Notes: generated by a model from the letters alone, not told the origin. Counted from the stretch's first letter, positions 24,245-33,765 are shown. The stretch is 64,000 nucleotides of DNA from Martelella mediterranea (GCF_021021415.1 NZ_JAINWJ010000030.1:1-64000), one strand, 5' to 3'. Numbers and translations are program-made.

Positions 24245-25234
24245 ATGGCTATTGACTTGAGAAATCTTCGTCACTTTGTCGCAACCGCCGAGAACGGGAG
24301 TTTCCGCAGGGCTGCAAACGTCCTGCATATGCAACAGTCCAGCGTCAGCCGCGCAGTTCGGCAGCTTGAAGATGCGCTGGGCGTATCGTTGTTCGAACGT
24401 CGTGTCTCAGGTGCACAGCTGACTGATGCTGGACATCGCCTGCTTAGGGATGTGCGACCGGCGCTGGAACAGCTCGAGCTTGCGCGCAAGGCAGCGACTG
24501 CCGCTGGCCGCGGAGAGATCGGGGTGCTGCGTGTGGGAATTCTCACCTCGCTCGCTGGAGGGTTTCTACGGGAACTTGTTTGTCGCTATGCCGCGCGGCA
24601 TCCTGAAATCGAGGTCGATATCCGGGATGGCGGTCGTGACGAGCATGTCTATGCGATCAGGAGGCGAGATTTGGATGTGGCGTTTCTATCCGGCGAAGGC
24701 GGTCTTGCTGATTGTGAAATCTCTCCGCTTTGGAAAGAGCGTGTACACGTCGCACTTGCTGAGGGACATGAACTGGCTGACAGACGGCAGCTCGACTGGT
24801 CTGACTTGCGAAGCGAGCGCTTTATAGTAACTCGGCGTGCACCCGGACCCGAGGTGCATGACTATATCATCCGTCGGGCTGCCGACTACAGCACCTATCC
24901 GGAAGTTATGTTTAAAGCGGTGGTGCAGGAGACTCTGATGAATCTGGTTGCCCTTCGACAGGGCATCACATTGGTGTCTGCGGCTTGGGTGGATGTGAAG
25001 CTCCCCCATCTCGTACTGCGTCCGTTAACAGATCCTGCCGACATTGTTCCGTTCAGTGCCGTCTGGTCCCGCCATAACGACAATCCCGCGCTACGGCGCT
25101 TTATCAGCGTTGCGCACACGCTGGCCGGACGCGTTCGTCGTGGCTCTTCCGATTGGTCTGAGGAAGCACTTGGGCTCACGACGATCGAATCTGGATTTTC
25201 CGCAAGCGGGCAAAGGCACGATCCGTCGCCATGA
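24245..25234 (+). CDS. LysR-family transcriptional regulator
   Basis: A 329-residue regulator with an N-terminal winged HTH (LRHFVATAENGSFRRAAN, then QSSVSRAVRQLE, residues 5-65) and a PBP2-type effector domain. A LysR gene facing the DUF2274/trbI end is a recurrent feature of this ICE family. Its last 59 bp overlap the DUF2274 gene on the opposite strand, tail to tail. Effector and targets are unknown; it may control transfer genes or neighbouring cargo. The ATG is 5 bases after an AGCGAGAGCG stretch that serves as a weak ribosome binding site. Confidence 0.88.
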   Translation: MAIDLRNLRHFVATAENGSFRRAANVLHMQQSSVSRAVRQLEDALGVSLFERRVSGAQLTDAGHRLLRDVRPALEQLELARKAATAAGRGEIGVLRVGILTSLAGGFLRELVCRYAARHPEIEVDIRDGGRDEHVYAIRRRDLDVAFLSGEGGLADCEISPLWKERVHVALAEGHELADRRQLDWSDLRSERFIVTRRAPGPEVHDYIIRRAADYSTYPEVMFKAVVQETLMNLVALRQGITLVSAAWVDVKLPHLVLRPLTDPADIVPFSAVWSRHNDNPALRRFISVAHTLAGRVRRGSSDWSEEALGLTTIESGFSASGQRHDPSP

Positions 25235-25409
25235 ACCGTTGCAGCATAGGCGCAATCAGCTTCGCTGGTTCGGGTGTCGCCTGTCCGGTCTCGCGCGCCA
25301 TCACGGCGGCATAGTCGAGCAAATCGCGATACACGTCCGGTGCAAGCTCCACAGTCAGCTTGACGGGTTTGTCATCTGGAACGGATGAGAGCTTCAGTTT
25401 GGTGGTCAT
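25176..25409 (-). CDS. DUF2274 protein
   Basis: A 77-residue protein (MTTKLKLSSVPDDKPVKLTV...) of the DUF2274 family. These proteins have a predicted ribbon-helix-helix-like N-terminus and sit at the end of trb operons in alphaproteobacterial ICEs. It starts 3 bp after the trbI stop and overlaps the convergent LysR gene at its 3' end. Function is unknown; DNA binding is plausible from the RHH-like pattern VKLTVELAPDVYRDLLDYA. Confidence 0.85.
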   Translation of the reverse strand: MTTKLKLSSVPDDKPVKLTVELAPDVYRDLLDYAAVMARETGQATPEPAKLIAPMLQRFMATDRAFARLRKIQIRSS

Positions 25410-25412
25410 GAC

Positions 25413-26582
25413 TCAGCCTCCATAGGGTTCGAGGACGAGATCGCGGGTAACGATGACGCGCACGGGGAAGCCCGGTCGGATCGTCAGTGTCGGTGCGACC
25501 TGCAACTGGCGCTGGACGATCTGCTGGCCTGCGTCGTTGATCGTGTCCTGGGCACCGTTGCGGATCGCCTGGATAAGGCGTTCGTCATCATCCATGGTAA
25601 GTTCAGCCCCGACAGCCAGTAGCGTCGAAAGGCCGGCGGCCTTAGCCAGATCCCACCAGTGATAATCGACCCCATCCTCGAGTCCCGCATAGCCTTGCGG
25701 ATCGGCACCGGGCTGGCGTTCGAGCACTATCGAGCGACCGTTGGGAAAGATTAGTCGGTTCCAGACGAGCAGCACGCGGCGGTCCTCGAAGCCGACGTCA
25801 TTGCTGTACTCACCGATGATGCGTGCGCCCTGCGGGATCAGCACCATGCTGCCGGTCGGACTGTCATAGATGTGCTGGGTGACCTGCGCCGTGATCTGAC
25901 CGGGGAGATCGGAGCGGATGCCGGTAATCAGCGCCGCCGGAATGACGGACCCGGCTTGCAGCACAAAGGGTGAGGCCGGTGGCATGACGCGGTCGAGCGC
26001 CACGGTGCGTCGGTCCACCGGGGCGTTGAGGAAGGCGAGATCGTTGTTCTGTGCGACGCCCGGTTGGTTGCCGAGATTGAGCCCTGCGATGTTTGGCGCT
26101 GATGTTTCCCGCGCCGCCCCAGGTGCGGTCTGGAAGAACACCCGGCTGGTGCGCGCCGCTTCTTCTTCGGCAAGCCGTCGTTGTTCCTCTGGATCGACGG
26201 CTGGCGCGTTGATCGCCGGCGGCGGAACCGGCTGTCCACGCTCCTGGGCGTCGAGGATCGGTCGGCCGAGATCGCCGGGAAGTGGCGGACCGAGCACCGG
26301 ACCGGTGTAGTCGCTGGGCAGCTCGTTCAATCCGTCGGCGGTATTGCGGTTCTCGGTCGAATAAAGTTCGTCGCTGCCAGCGCCATTGTCGGGTGTCTGA
26401 AGCGCGTAGATCAGCGCGCCACCGACCCCGAGCGCTCCTACCAGACCGAGGCCGGCGAGAACGCGGCGCGAGAGCCGCGTGACGCGCGGCGGGGTTCCCC
26501 GGAGGCGCATTGGTTCGGCGATGTCGGCGGACGGTGCTTCGAGCGGCACATCGTCCGCCCTGGTGTTGTCGATGTCGCTCAT
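25413..26582 (-). CDS. trbI: Conjugal transfer protein TrbI (VirB10-like)
   Basis: A 389-residue protein with a cytoplasmic N-terminus, one membrane helix (about residues 40-60), a Pro-rich periplasmic linker and a C-terminal VirB10/TrbI beta-barrel domain (QAGSVIPAALITGIRSDLPG, then GSMVLIPQGARIIGEY). It links inner and outer membrane complexes of the type IV secretion channel. Its start overlaps the trbG stop by four bases. It belongs to the trbB-to-trbI operon. Confidence 0.93.
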   Translation of the reverse strand: MSDIDNTRADDVPLEAPSADIAEPMRLRGTPPRVTRLSRRVLAGLGLVGALGVGGALIYALQTPDNGAGSDELYSTENRNTADGLNELPSDYTGPVLGPPLPGDLGRPILDAQERGQPVPPPAINAPAVDPEEQRRLAEEEAARTSRVFFQTAPGAARETSAPNIAGLNLGNQPGVAQNNDLAFLNAPVDRRTVALDRVMPPASPFVLQAGSVIPAALITGIRSDLPGQITAQVTQHIYDSPTGSMVLIPQGARIIGEYSNDVGFEDRRVLLVWNRLIFPNGRSIVLERQPGADPQGYAGLEDGVDYHWWDLAKAAGLSTLLAVGAELTMDDDERLIQAIRNGAQDTINDAGQQIVQRQLQVAPTLTIRPGFPVRVIVTRDLVLEPYGG

Positions 26583-27556
26583 GATCCTGGCCTCCCGTCG
26601 GTTCGCACGATCCTGACGGTCTGCTGGCGGTCGCCACTGCCAAGCCGCAACTCGGCCGCCGCGAAAATGCGGTCCACGATCAGGATGTTTCGGTAGATGC
26701 GGCTGTTGACGATCTCCGGCTCGCCGTTGGAGCCGAGGACGAAGAGCGGCGGCATCTCGCCCTGCACGATCCCGGCTGGGAAGACGATGTAGACCCGTCG
26801 CCCGTCGTCGAAGACCGAGACCGGCCGCCAGGGCGGGCTGTCGCCCTGCAGTCCGTAGCGATAGTGGCGGGCGGATGCCGCCGGAATCCTCGGAGTTGTC
26901 GGCGTGGCGCGCTGTGTGGCGGGCGGCTGCGGATAGGCCCAGGCGACGGCGGGCATGTAGGGATCGTCGCGCGACCGCAACTCGATCATGTAGGTGCGCC
27001 GGTCGGTGGTGATGACCAGGTTGGTCACGATGTCGGGCCGCGTCGGCTTGACGAGGATATGGACGCGGCGCGAAGTTCCTGAGCCGCTCTCCGTATCGCC
27101 GATGATCCAGCGGGCGGTATCGCCGGCGGCGATCGGCCCGGCGCCGGTCAACGCTTCGCCCGGTTCGAGCGCGATGTTGGTGATTTGGCCCGGTGCGGCA
27201 TAGACCTGATACAGCGCCCCCTCGCTCCAGGGGTAAATCTGGATGGCGTTGTAATAGCCCTCCCGGCGAGGCTCGACTCGGGCGGCCACATTGGCATTCT
27301 CGACTTGTCCCGTTGGTGTGGAAGATGCCTGTCCACCTCGCGCGACCGTCCAGGCCGGCGGCGTGTGGAGCGGTCTCGGCCGTTCATCGACCGCGGGTCG
27401 CTCGACCGTGGGCTGCGGCGGCACGCTGTCATCGTAGCTGATCTCCGGCGGGCGATAGGTGGCGCATCCGGCGAGCGCCGATGCGGAAATCAGCACAAAC
27501 GGCAATGCGGCTTTACGGAAAATCGAGTTTGCGGGTCTGCGGACAATCGTGCTCAT
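26579..27556 (-). CDS. trbG: Conjugal transfer protein TrbG (VirB9-like)
   Basis: A 325-residue outer-membrane-complex component with a lipoprotein-type signal (LISASALAGC), a Pro-rich linker and a VirB9/CagX domain (YPWSEGALYQVYAAPGQIT, later YRYGLQGDSPPWRPVSVFDD). The start MSTIVRRP overlaps the trbF stop by four bases (ATGA) and has GGAGAT upstream. A longer in-frame extension that covers part of trbF is not used. It works with TrbI, TrbF and TrbH-type partners in the mating channel. Confidence 0.93.
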   Translation of the reverse strand: MSTIVRRPANSIFRKAALPFVLISASALAGCATYRPPEISYDDSVPPQPTVERPAVDERPRPLHTPPAWTVARGGQASSTPTGQVENANVAARVEPRREGYYNAIQIYPWSEGALYQVYAAPGQITNIALEPGEALTGAGPIAAGDTARWIIGDTESGSGTSRRVHILVKPTRPDIVTNLVITTDRRTYMIELRSRDDPYMPAVAWAYPQPPATQRATPTTPRIPAASARHYRYGLQGDSPPWRPVSVFDDGRRVYIVFPAGIVQGEMPPLFVLGSNGEPEIVNSRIYRNILIVDRIFAAAELRLGSGDRQQTVRIVRTDGRPGS

Positions 27557-28242
27557 TGACCCATCTCCCGCGACCAGTTGATGGCGTTGACGTAGATGCC
27601 GAGCGGATTGGCGCGAAGCCTCTCGGCGTCGCGCGGGGGCTGGATGACGATGGTCAGGATCGCTGTCCATCTCTCAGTCGTCGAGAGCTGGCCGTTCTCG
27701 TAGTGCCGCTCCGTCCAGGCCACGCGGAAGGAATTCGGCGAGGCACGAATGACGCTGGAGACCTCCACGGCGATCTGCTGACGTCCGACCCGCGTGAACG
27801 GGTCGTTGGCGCGGGCATAGTCGTTGAGCGCCAGCGCTCCGCGATCGGTGGTGAACTCGTAAGCGCGCAGCCAGTTCTGGCGCACGATGATTGCGTCAGC
27901 GGGGATCGCGCGCACCTGCTCGATAAAGTGTGCGAGATGGAAGGCGATCTGCGGATCGCTTGGCTCGAAGCTGGCCTCCGCGGGGCCGACAGCATGCGCC
28001 TCGCCGAGATTGTCGACTTCGACGACCCAGGGCACGACGGTGCCGGTCGTGGACTGCCAGACCAGGGCGCTTGCGAAGCCGCCGGAGAGGATCAGGCAGC
28101 CGAACGCCATCAGACGCCAGTTGCGGGCCTGCACGCGGGCGGAACCGATGCGTTCGTCCCAGACCTGGGCCGCGCGTTGATATGGCGTCTCCGGTTCGGG
28201 GGCTTTGCCGTAATGGGTGGTGGATCGTTTGAAGAAGCTCAT
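27553..28242 (-). CDS. trbF: Conjugal transfer protein TrbF (VirB8-like)
   Basis: A 229-residue protein with a short cytoplasmic tail, one membrane helix (LMAFGCLILSGGFASALVW, about residues 45-65) and a periplasmic VirB8 fold. It nucleates assembly of the secretion channel at the inner membrane. The segment RVAWTERHYENGQLSTTERW is family-typical. Both ends overlap neighbouring trb genes by ATGA junctions. Confidence 0.93.
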   Translation of the reverse strand: MSFFKRSTTHYGKAPEPETPYQRAAQVWDERIGSARVQARNWRLMAFGCLILSGGFASALVWQSTTGTVVPWVVEVDNLGEAHAVGPAEASFEPSDPQIAFHLAHFIEQVRAIPADAIIVRQNWLRAYEFTTDRGALALNDYARANDPFTRVGRQQIAVEVSSVIRASPNSFRVAWTERHYENGQLSTTERWTAILTIVIQPPRDAERLRANPLGIYVNAINWSREMGQ

Positions 28243-29591
28243 GAGCGATTCCCCTCGGAAAGATTGACAGAACTGGCGCCGCCGTGGCTGTCGCCGGAAC
28301 GGACGGCGTGCGCGGCGGCCTGGACGCCGTGGGAGAGACGCTGCGAGCGCTTCATGCGCTTTGCCCAGTCAGGCGGACCGTCCGTTGGCGAGGATGGAGC
28401 TGCGGCGGAACCTACGGCGCTGGAGGTACTGCCCAAGGATCCGCCGGTCGTCTCGAAGGCCGATCGAGCGCCCGACTGGAAACTTTGTTTCATGCTGCCG
28501 GACGCTCTGGCCGCGGCGCTCCGCAACGGGGACGTCGCGGCCCTCGCGCCTGTGCTCGCCACCGCGCCGAGACCGGAGGCAACGCCGGCCACACCGGATT
28601 GCCCGGCCGACCCGAGGCTGTAGGCGGTTGAGGCACCACCGGCTGCTGCAACACCGCCGCGTGCAGCGGCGGCCGTGCCCGAGAGCGCCATGCCACCGCC
28701 TCTGGCGGCGAGACCCGCAGCACCCGCGCCAGCCAAGGCAGCGCCGCCCACGGCAAGTCCGGTTCCGACGGCTGCACCCGCGCCGAGTTGCGGGCCGCCC
28801 GAGACGATGCCGTTGGCGATGCCCGGCCCGAAGATGCCGAGGCCAAGCAGTGACAGTGCCGCGAGCACCACGGCCATGGCCTCGTCGATTGTGGGGGCAA
28901 CGCCGCCGAAGCCGGCGGTGAACTGCGAGAACAGCGTCGAGCCGATGCCGATGATGACGGCCAGCACCAGCACCTTGATGCCCGAGGAGATGACGTTGCC
29001 GAGCACCCGTTCGGCCATGAAGGCGGTCTTGCCGAATAGGCCGAAGGGAATGAGGACGAAGCCGGCGAGCGTCGTCAGCTTGAACTCGATCAGTGTGATG
29101 AAGAGTTGGATCGACAGAATGAAGAAGGCGAGCAGGACGAGCGCCCAGGCAAAGAGCAGGCAGGCGATCTGGATGAAGTTTTCGAAGAAGGCGACCCAGC
29201 CCATCAGGTCGGAAATGGATTCGAGCAGTGGCCGCGCCGCATCGAGCCCGGTTTGGGCGACACGGCCCGGCCGCATCAGATCGGCCGCCGTGAAGCCAGT
29301 GCCTGACGCCATCAGGCCGAGGCCGGCGAAGCTTTCGAAGACGATGCGGGCGAGATTGTTCCAGTTGCCGATGATGTAGGCGAAGACGCCAACGAACAGG
29401 GTCTTCTTGACGAGCCGCGCGATGATGTCGTCGTCGGCGCCCCAGGACCAGAAGAGCGCGGCGAGCGTCACGTCGATCACAATCAACGTGGTGGCGATGA
29501 AGGCCACCTCGCCGCCGAGCAGGCCGAAACCGCTGTCGATATAGCTGGTGAAGACCCCGAGGAATTCGTCAATGACGCCGGTATCGTCCAT
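28239..29591 (-). CDS. trbL: Conjugal transfer protein TrbL (VirB6-like)
   Basis: A 450-residue inner membrane protein. The first 280 residues hold about six helices of the TrbL/VirB6 fold (DGFGLL-type start, FWSWGADDD, FIQIACLLFAWALVLLAFF). The remaining 170 residues form a low-complexity Ala/Gly/Ser tail that is probably cytoplasmic or periplasmic and variable between elements. TrbL forms part of the DNA translocation path. It overlaps trbF by four bases and follows trbK-alt by 6 bp. Confidence 0.92.
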   Translation of the reverse strand: MDDTGVIDEFLGVFTSYIDSGFGLLGGEVAFIATTLIVIDVTLAALFWSWGADDDIIARLVKKTLFVGVFAYIIGNWNNLARIVFESFAGLGLMASGTGFTAADLMRPGRVAQTGLDAARPLLESISDLMGWVAFFENFIQIACLLFAWALVLLAFFILSIQLFITLIEFKLTTLAGFVLIPFGLFGKTAFMAERVLGNVISSGIKVLVLAVIIGIGSTLFSQFTAGFGGVAPTIDEAMAVVLAALSLLGLGIFGPGIANGIVSGGPQLGAGAAVGTGLAVGGAALAGAGAAGLAARGGGMALSGTAAAARGGVAAAGGASTAYSLGSAGQSGVAGVASGLGAVASTGARAATSPLRSAAARASGSMKQSFQSGARSAFETTGGSLGSTSSAVGSAAAPSSPTDGPPDWAKRMKRSQRLSHGVQAAAHAVRSGDSHGGASSVNLSEGNRS

Positions 29592-29597
29592 GGAACT

Positions 29598-29879
29598 TTA
29601 TTCCTCGTCTCTGGATGCAGCGTCGGACGGTGCGCGGCCGAGGAAACGGTCGCGGGTCTCGGCCCAGACCGCGAGACACTCGGCGTCGCGAACGGCGGGC
29701 TCACCGAGTTGCTGGCAGCGGCGCTGCTCAGCGCGCAGCGGATCGACAGAGGGTGCAAGCGCTGGCGCGGGCGTCAGTCGTGCGGGCTCAACATCGCGCG
29801 TCAACTCGATCACCGTCGCCGTCATGGCGAAGGCGACGAAGACGATCGCCCCGATCCGCGCCAGCGTCTTTCCCTCCAT
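29598..29879 (-). CDS. Putative entry-exclusion protein TrbK-alt
   Basis: A 93-residue protein with one N-terminal membrane helix (IGAIVFVAFAMTATVIEL) and a small periplasmic domain with two cysteines (RRCQQLGEPA and AECLAVW). This matches the TrbK-alt type found between trbJ and trbL in alphaproteobacterial Trb systems and thought to block redundant mating into cells that already carry the element. The start MEGKTLARIG has AGGAGG 5 bases upstream. Confidence 0.85.
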   Translation of the reverse strand: MEGKTLARIGAIVFVAFAMTATVIELTRDVEPARLTPAPALAPSVDPLRAEQRRCQQLGEPAVRDAECLAVWAETRDRFLGRAPSDAASRDEE

Positions 29880-29909
29880 CGCTTCCTCCTTTCCGGCCAT
29901 CGGCCCAGA

Positions 29910-30683
29910 TCAGTTGTTGCCGTTGTTGAACATCTGCGCGTTGCCGGGCTGATAGCCGCTGCCGGGCGTCAGGAAGCGCTCGCGCTGCACACGCCCCTGT
30001 TCGGCCGCGGCAGCACGTTCGGCGTCGGTCAGTGCCTGGGCGCGGCCATTGGCGGCGATGACGGCCGTGAGATCGGCGAGTTGCTGTGCCTGCAATGCGA
30101 GAAGCTGGTTGCCGGCCTGGGTCGCCTGCAGCGCGCCGGTCGCGCCCTGGCTTTGGTCCACCAGCGCTTCCATCTGGGCGCGGTTGGTCTCGATATTGCC
30201 GACGACGCCAGCCTGGACCCGCATCGCATCCTGCAGGCCGCCGACGGTGTTCTCCCAGCGCGAGCGGGCATCGGCGACGAGCTGCTGCTCGGAAGCGCTC
30301 ATGCCGATATTGGCGTATTTCTGCTGGAAGGCCTGGTCGATCTGCTGGACGTCGAAGGCAATGTTCTGTGCTTGCTGAAGCAGGGACTGCGTGCGCCCGA
30401 CCGCCTGCTGCAATTGCTGCAACGAGGAGTAAGGGAGGCTCGTCAGGTTGCGCGCCTGGTTGATCAGCATCTGCGCTTCGTTCTGAAGCTGTGTGATCTG
30501 GTTGTTGATCTGCTCGAGGGCGCGGGCTGCCTGCAGCACGTTCTGTGCATAGTTTGTCGGATCGTAGACGATCCATGCCGCCGAGGCCGGTGGCGCCAAC
30601 ACCATCGGCAGGGTCGCGATTGGCGCGCCGATGAGCGCGGCTGCAAAGCGGGCCGCGCGCGAACGGGAGTTACGTGTCTTCAT
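29910..30683 (-). CDS. trbJ: Conjugal transfer protein TrbJ (VirB5-like)
   Basis: A 257-residue exported protein with a signal peptide ending near PPASAAW, then DPTNYAQNVLQAARALEQINNQI and long Gln-rich amphipathic helices. TrbJ is a minor pilus or channel component in the periplasm. The start MKTRNSRS has AAGGAG 7 bases before it and overlaps the end of trbE by 14 bp. The Gln-rich helices are normal for this family. Confidence 0.92.
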   Translation of the reverse strand: MKTRNSRSRAARFAAALIGAPIATLPMVLAPPASAAWIVYDPTNYAQNVLQAARALEQINNQITQLQNEAQMLINQARNLTSLPYSSLQQLQQAVGRTQSLLQQAQNIAFDVQQIDQAFQQKYANIGMSASEQQLVADARSRWENTVGGLQDAMRVQAGVVGNIETNRAQMEALVDQSQGATGALQATQAGNQLLALQAQQLADLTAVIAANGRAQALTDAERAAAAEQGRVQRERFLTPGSGYQPGNAQMFNNGNN

Positions 30684-33135
30684 GATCAGTCTCCTTCTTG
30701 GGCTGGGGGGTGAGATTGCTGAGATCGGGAATGAGATCGGCCGCCCAGTCGACGCCGCGCTCCCGCAGCCAGGCGGCGAGGAAATCCGTGCGGCCATGTT
30801 CGGCAAGGATGCGCGCTATTGCGGTCTGATCGGTCTTGGCGGAGGTGGCGCAGAGCGCGAGCGCCACTTCGCTGAGGCCCAGTTCGAAGAGCCGGTTGCC
30901 GCGCCGCGATTGGCAGTAATAGTCGCGCTTGGGCGTGGCCCGCGCGAGGATCTCGATCTGGCGGTCATTGAGGCCGAAGCGTCGATAGATCGCGGTGATC
31001 TGCGGCTCGATCGCGCGTTCGTTCGGGAGGAGCAACCGTGTCTGGCAGCTCTCGATGATGGCCGGCGCGATGGCCGAACCGTCGATATCGCTGAGGCTTT
31101 GCGTGGCAAAGACGACTGAAGCGTTCTTCTTCCGGAGCGTCTTCAGCCACTCGCGGAGCTGGCCGGCGAAACCCTCGTCGTCGAGCGCCAGCCAGCCCTC
31201 GTCGATGATGATGAGGGTAGGCGAACCATCGAGCCGGTCCTCGATGCGGTGGAAGAGATAGGCCAGCACCGCTGGCGCCGCGCCGGTGCCGATCAGACCC
31301 TCGGTCTCGAAGGCCTGCACGGTCGCTTCACCGAGATGCTCGGACTCGGCATCGAGCAACCGACCGTAGGCGCCGCCGACGCAATAGGGCCTGAGCGCCT
31401 GCTTCAGGTCATTGGACTGGAGCAGCACGGCCAGGCCTGTGATCGTCCGTTCCCCAGCAGGCGCGGATGCGAGCGAAGTCAGCGCCGTCCAGAGATGCTC
31501 CTTCACCTCGGGCGTGATCTCGACGCCTTCGCGCATCAGGATCGCCACTAGCCAGTCGGCCGCCCAAGCCCGCTCCGCCGTCTCTTCGAGGCGCGAGAGC
31601 GGCTGCAGCGAGACACTCTGGTCATCGCCTTCGGTCAGGCCACCGCCCAGATCATGCCAGTCACCGCCCATGGCGAGCGCGGCGGCGCGGATCGAGCCTC
31701 CGAAGTCGAAGGCGAAGACCTGGGAACCGGCATAGCGGCGGAACTGAAGCGCCATGAGCGCCAGCAGCACGGACTTGCCCGCGCCTGTCGGGCCGACGAC
31801 GAGCGTATGCCCGACATCGCCAACATGAAGGGAAAACCGGAACGGGGTCGAGCCCTCGGTCTTGCCGAACAGCAGTGGGGGCGCTGCAAGGTGCTCATCC
31901 CGTTCCGGCCCCGCCCACACGGCACTGAGGGGGATCATGTGGGCGAGATTGAGCGTGGAGATCGGCGGCTGGCGGACATTGGCGTAGACATGTCCGGGCA
32001 GCGAGCCGAGCCACGCATCGACGGCGTTGATGGTCTCGGGCATCGCGGTGAAGTCGCGGCCCTGGATGACCTTCTCGACCAGACGCAGCTTCTCGTCGGC
32101 AACGCGCGGGTCGGCGTCCCACACCGTCATCGTCGCGGTGACATAGGCGACACCGGCATAGTCCGCGCCGAGCTCCTGCAGGGCGAGATCGGCATCGGCC
32201 GCCTTGTTCGACGCGTCGGTGTCGACCAGGACCGAAGCCTCGTTGGTCATCACCTCCTTGAGGATCGCGGCAATCGACTTGCGCTTGGCGAACCATTGCC
32301 GGCGGATGCGGGTCAGGAGCTTCGTCGCATCCGTCTTGTCCATCAGGATGGCGCGGGTCGACCAGCGATAGGGAAAGGCGAGCCGGTTGAGCTCGTCGAG
32401 CAGGCCGGGCGTGGTCGCCGTCGGAAATCCGGTGATCGTCAACACGCGCAGATGCTCGTCACCGAGACGGGGCTCCAGCCCGCCGGCGAGCGGCTGGTCC
32501 GCGAGCAGCGCGTCCAGGTATATGGGCGTCTCGGGGACGCGGACACGATGGCGTTTGGTCGAGACGCAGCCGTGCAAATAGGTTAGGGTCTCGGCGTCAT
32601 CGAGCCAGCGGCATTCGGGCATGAAGGCGTCGACGAGGCGGAGCACGCGGTCGGTGCGGTCGGCGAAGCCGGTCAGGACCTCATGCGGATCGATGCCCTT
32701 GGTCTCACGGCCTTCATAAAGCCAGCTCTCGGCGCGTGCGGCGTCCTCGGCCGGTGGCAGGTAGGTAAAGGTGAGGAAATAGCTCGACTCGAAATGCGCA
32801 CCCGCTTCTTCGAAGCTCGCCTTGCGCTCGGCGTCGACCAGCGCGGAGGCCGCATCGGGAAAGCGGCTGTCGGGATAGACGTTCGAGGGGTGGCGCTGCG
32901 CTTCGACGAAGATCGCCCAGCCGGAGCCGAGACGGCGGAACGCGTTGTTGAGCCGCCCCGCCACGGCGATCAGTTCCGCCGGCACCGCCGAATCGAGATC
33001 CGGGCCGCGGAACCGTGCGGTGCGCTGGAAACTCCCGTCTTTGTTGAGGACAATACCGCTGCCAGCTAGCGCCACCCAGGGCAGATAATCGGCAAGCCGG
33101 GTGTTGCGGTTGCGGTACTCGGCTAGGTTCATCAT
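30670..33135 (-). CDS. trbE: Conjugal transfer ATPase TrbE (VirB4-like)
   Basis: An 821-residue AAA-type ATPase that powers pilus assembly and DNA transfer at the inner membrane. It has a VirB4 N-terminal domain (residues 1 to about 420), Walker A GPTGAGKSVLLALM, Walker B TLIIIDEGWLAL and the sensor motif FATQSLSDI. A second ATG three bases downstream is an equally good start. It sits between trbD (16 bp upstream) and trbJ (overlapping). Length and motifs are complete. Confidence 0.95.
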   Translation of the reverse strand: MMNLAEYRNRNTRLADYLPWVALAGSGIVLNKDGSFQRTARFRGPDLDSAVPAELIAVAGRLNNAFRRLGSGWAIFVEAQRHPSNVYPDSRFPDAASALVDAERKASFEEAGAHFESSYFLTFTYLPPAEDAARAESWLYEGRETKGIDPHEVLTGFADRTDRVLRLVDAFMPECRWLDDAETLTYLHGCVSTKRHRVRVPETPIYLDALLADQPLAGGLEPRLGDEHLRVLTITGFPTATTPGLLDELNRLAFPYRWSTRAILMDKTDATKLLTRIRRQWFAKRKSIAAILKEVMTNEASVLVDTDASNKAADADLALQELGADYAGVAYVTATMTVWDADPRVADEKLRLVEKVIQGRDFTAMPETINAVDAWLGSLPGHVYANVRQPPISTLNLAHMIPLSAVWAGPERDEHLAAPPLLFGKTEGSTPFRFSLHVGDVGHTLVVGPTGAGKSVLLALMALQFRRYAGSQVFAFDFGGSIRAAALAMGGDWHDLGGGLTEGDDQSVSLQPLSRLEETAERAWAADWLVAILMREGVEITPEVKEHLWTALTSLASAPAGERTITGLAVLLQSNDLKQALRPYCVGGAYGRLLDAESEHLGEATVQAFETEGLIGTGAAPAVLAYLFHRIEDRLDGSPTLIIIDEGWLALDDEGFAGQLREWLKTLRKKNASVVFATQSLSDIDGSAIAPAIIESCQTRLLLPNERAIEPQITAIYRRFGLNDRQIEILARATPKRDYYCQSRRGNRLFELGLSEVALALCATSAKTDQTAIARILAEHGRTDFLAAWLRERGVDWAADLIPDLSNLTPQPKKETDHEDT

Positions 33136-33151
33136 CGCTGCGCCTTCCCCT

Positions 33152-33433
33152 TCAGACCGTCAGATGCGCGGGAATGCGCAGATGGCGGCGGCCGACCTCG
33201 ACGAAGAGCGGATCGCGCTTGGCGGCCCAGACCGCCGCAATGTGTCCGATCGCCCAGATTGCAATGCCGACCAGCCAGAGCCGCAGACCGAGACCGACCG
33301 CACCGGCCAGCGTGCCGTTCATGATGGCGATGGCGCGCGGCGCACCGCCCAGCAGGATTGGCTCGGTCAGCGCACGGTGAACGGGAACTGAGAAGCCGAG
33401 CAGTTCCCCGCTGTGCCCTTCGTCGGCTGCCAT
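33152..33433 (-). CDS. trbD: Conjugal transfer protein TrbD (VirB3-like)
   Basis: A 93-residue inner membrane protein with two hydrophobic segments and the TrbD pattern FSVPVHRALTEPILLGGAPR near the N-terminus and KRDPLFVEVGRRHLRIP near the end. It assists pilin assembly together with the TrbE ATPase. Its first base overlaps the last base of trbC. Confidence 0.92.
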   Translation of the reverse strand: MAADEGHSGELLGFSVPVHRALTEPILLGGAPRAIAIMNGTLAGAVGLGLRLWLVGIAIWAIGHIAAVWAAKRDPLFVEVGRRHLRIPAHLTV

Positions 33434-33765
33434 CAGATCAGCGCCCCGCCGCCGAAGGAGAAGAAGGACAGGAAGAAGGAGCTCGCCGCGAAGGCAATCG
33501 AGAGGCCGAAGACAATCTGGATCAGGCGCCGGAACCCGCCGGAGGTGTCGCCGAAGGCAAGCGTCAGGCCGGTGATGATAATGATGATGACGGCGATGAT
33601 CTTGGCGACCGGCCCCTCGATGGATTCGAGGATCGACTGGAGCGGCGCCTCCCAGGGCATGGAGGAGCCGGAGGCGTGCGCGGCAGGCGTCATCATAACG
33701 GCGATGACCGCGGCCGACGCGGCGGTCGTCAGTCTCTGGCGGACGTTATGCAGGATCTGGTTCAT
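33433..33765 (-). CDS. trbC: Conjugal pilin TrbC (VirB2-like)
   Basis: A 110-residue pilin precursor. It has a cleavable signal (VIAVMMTPAAHAS), a hydrophobic helix IIAVIIIIITGLTLAFGD and a second helix FAASSFFLSFFSFGG. Members form the conjugative pilus after processing; the S26 peptidase encoded at about 52.5 kb is the probable maturation protease. Its start lies inside the end of trbB (20-bp overlap). Confidence 0.92.
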   Translation of the reverse strand: MNQILHNVRQRLTTAASAAVIAVMMTPAAHASGSSMPWEAPLQSILESIEGPVAKIIAVIIIIITGLTLAFGDTSGGFRRLIQIVFGLSIAFAASSFFLSFFSFGGGALI

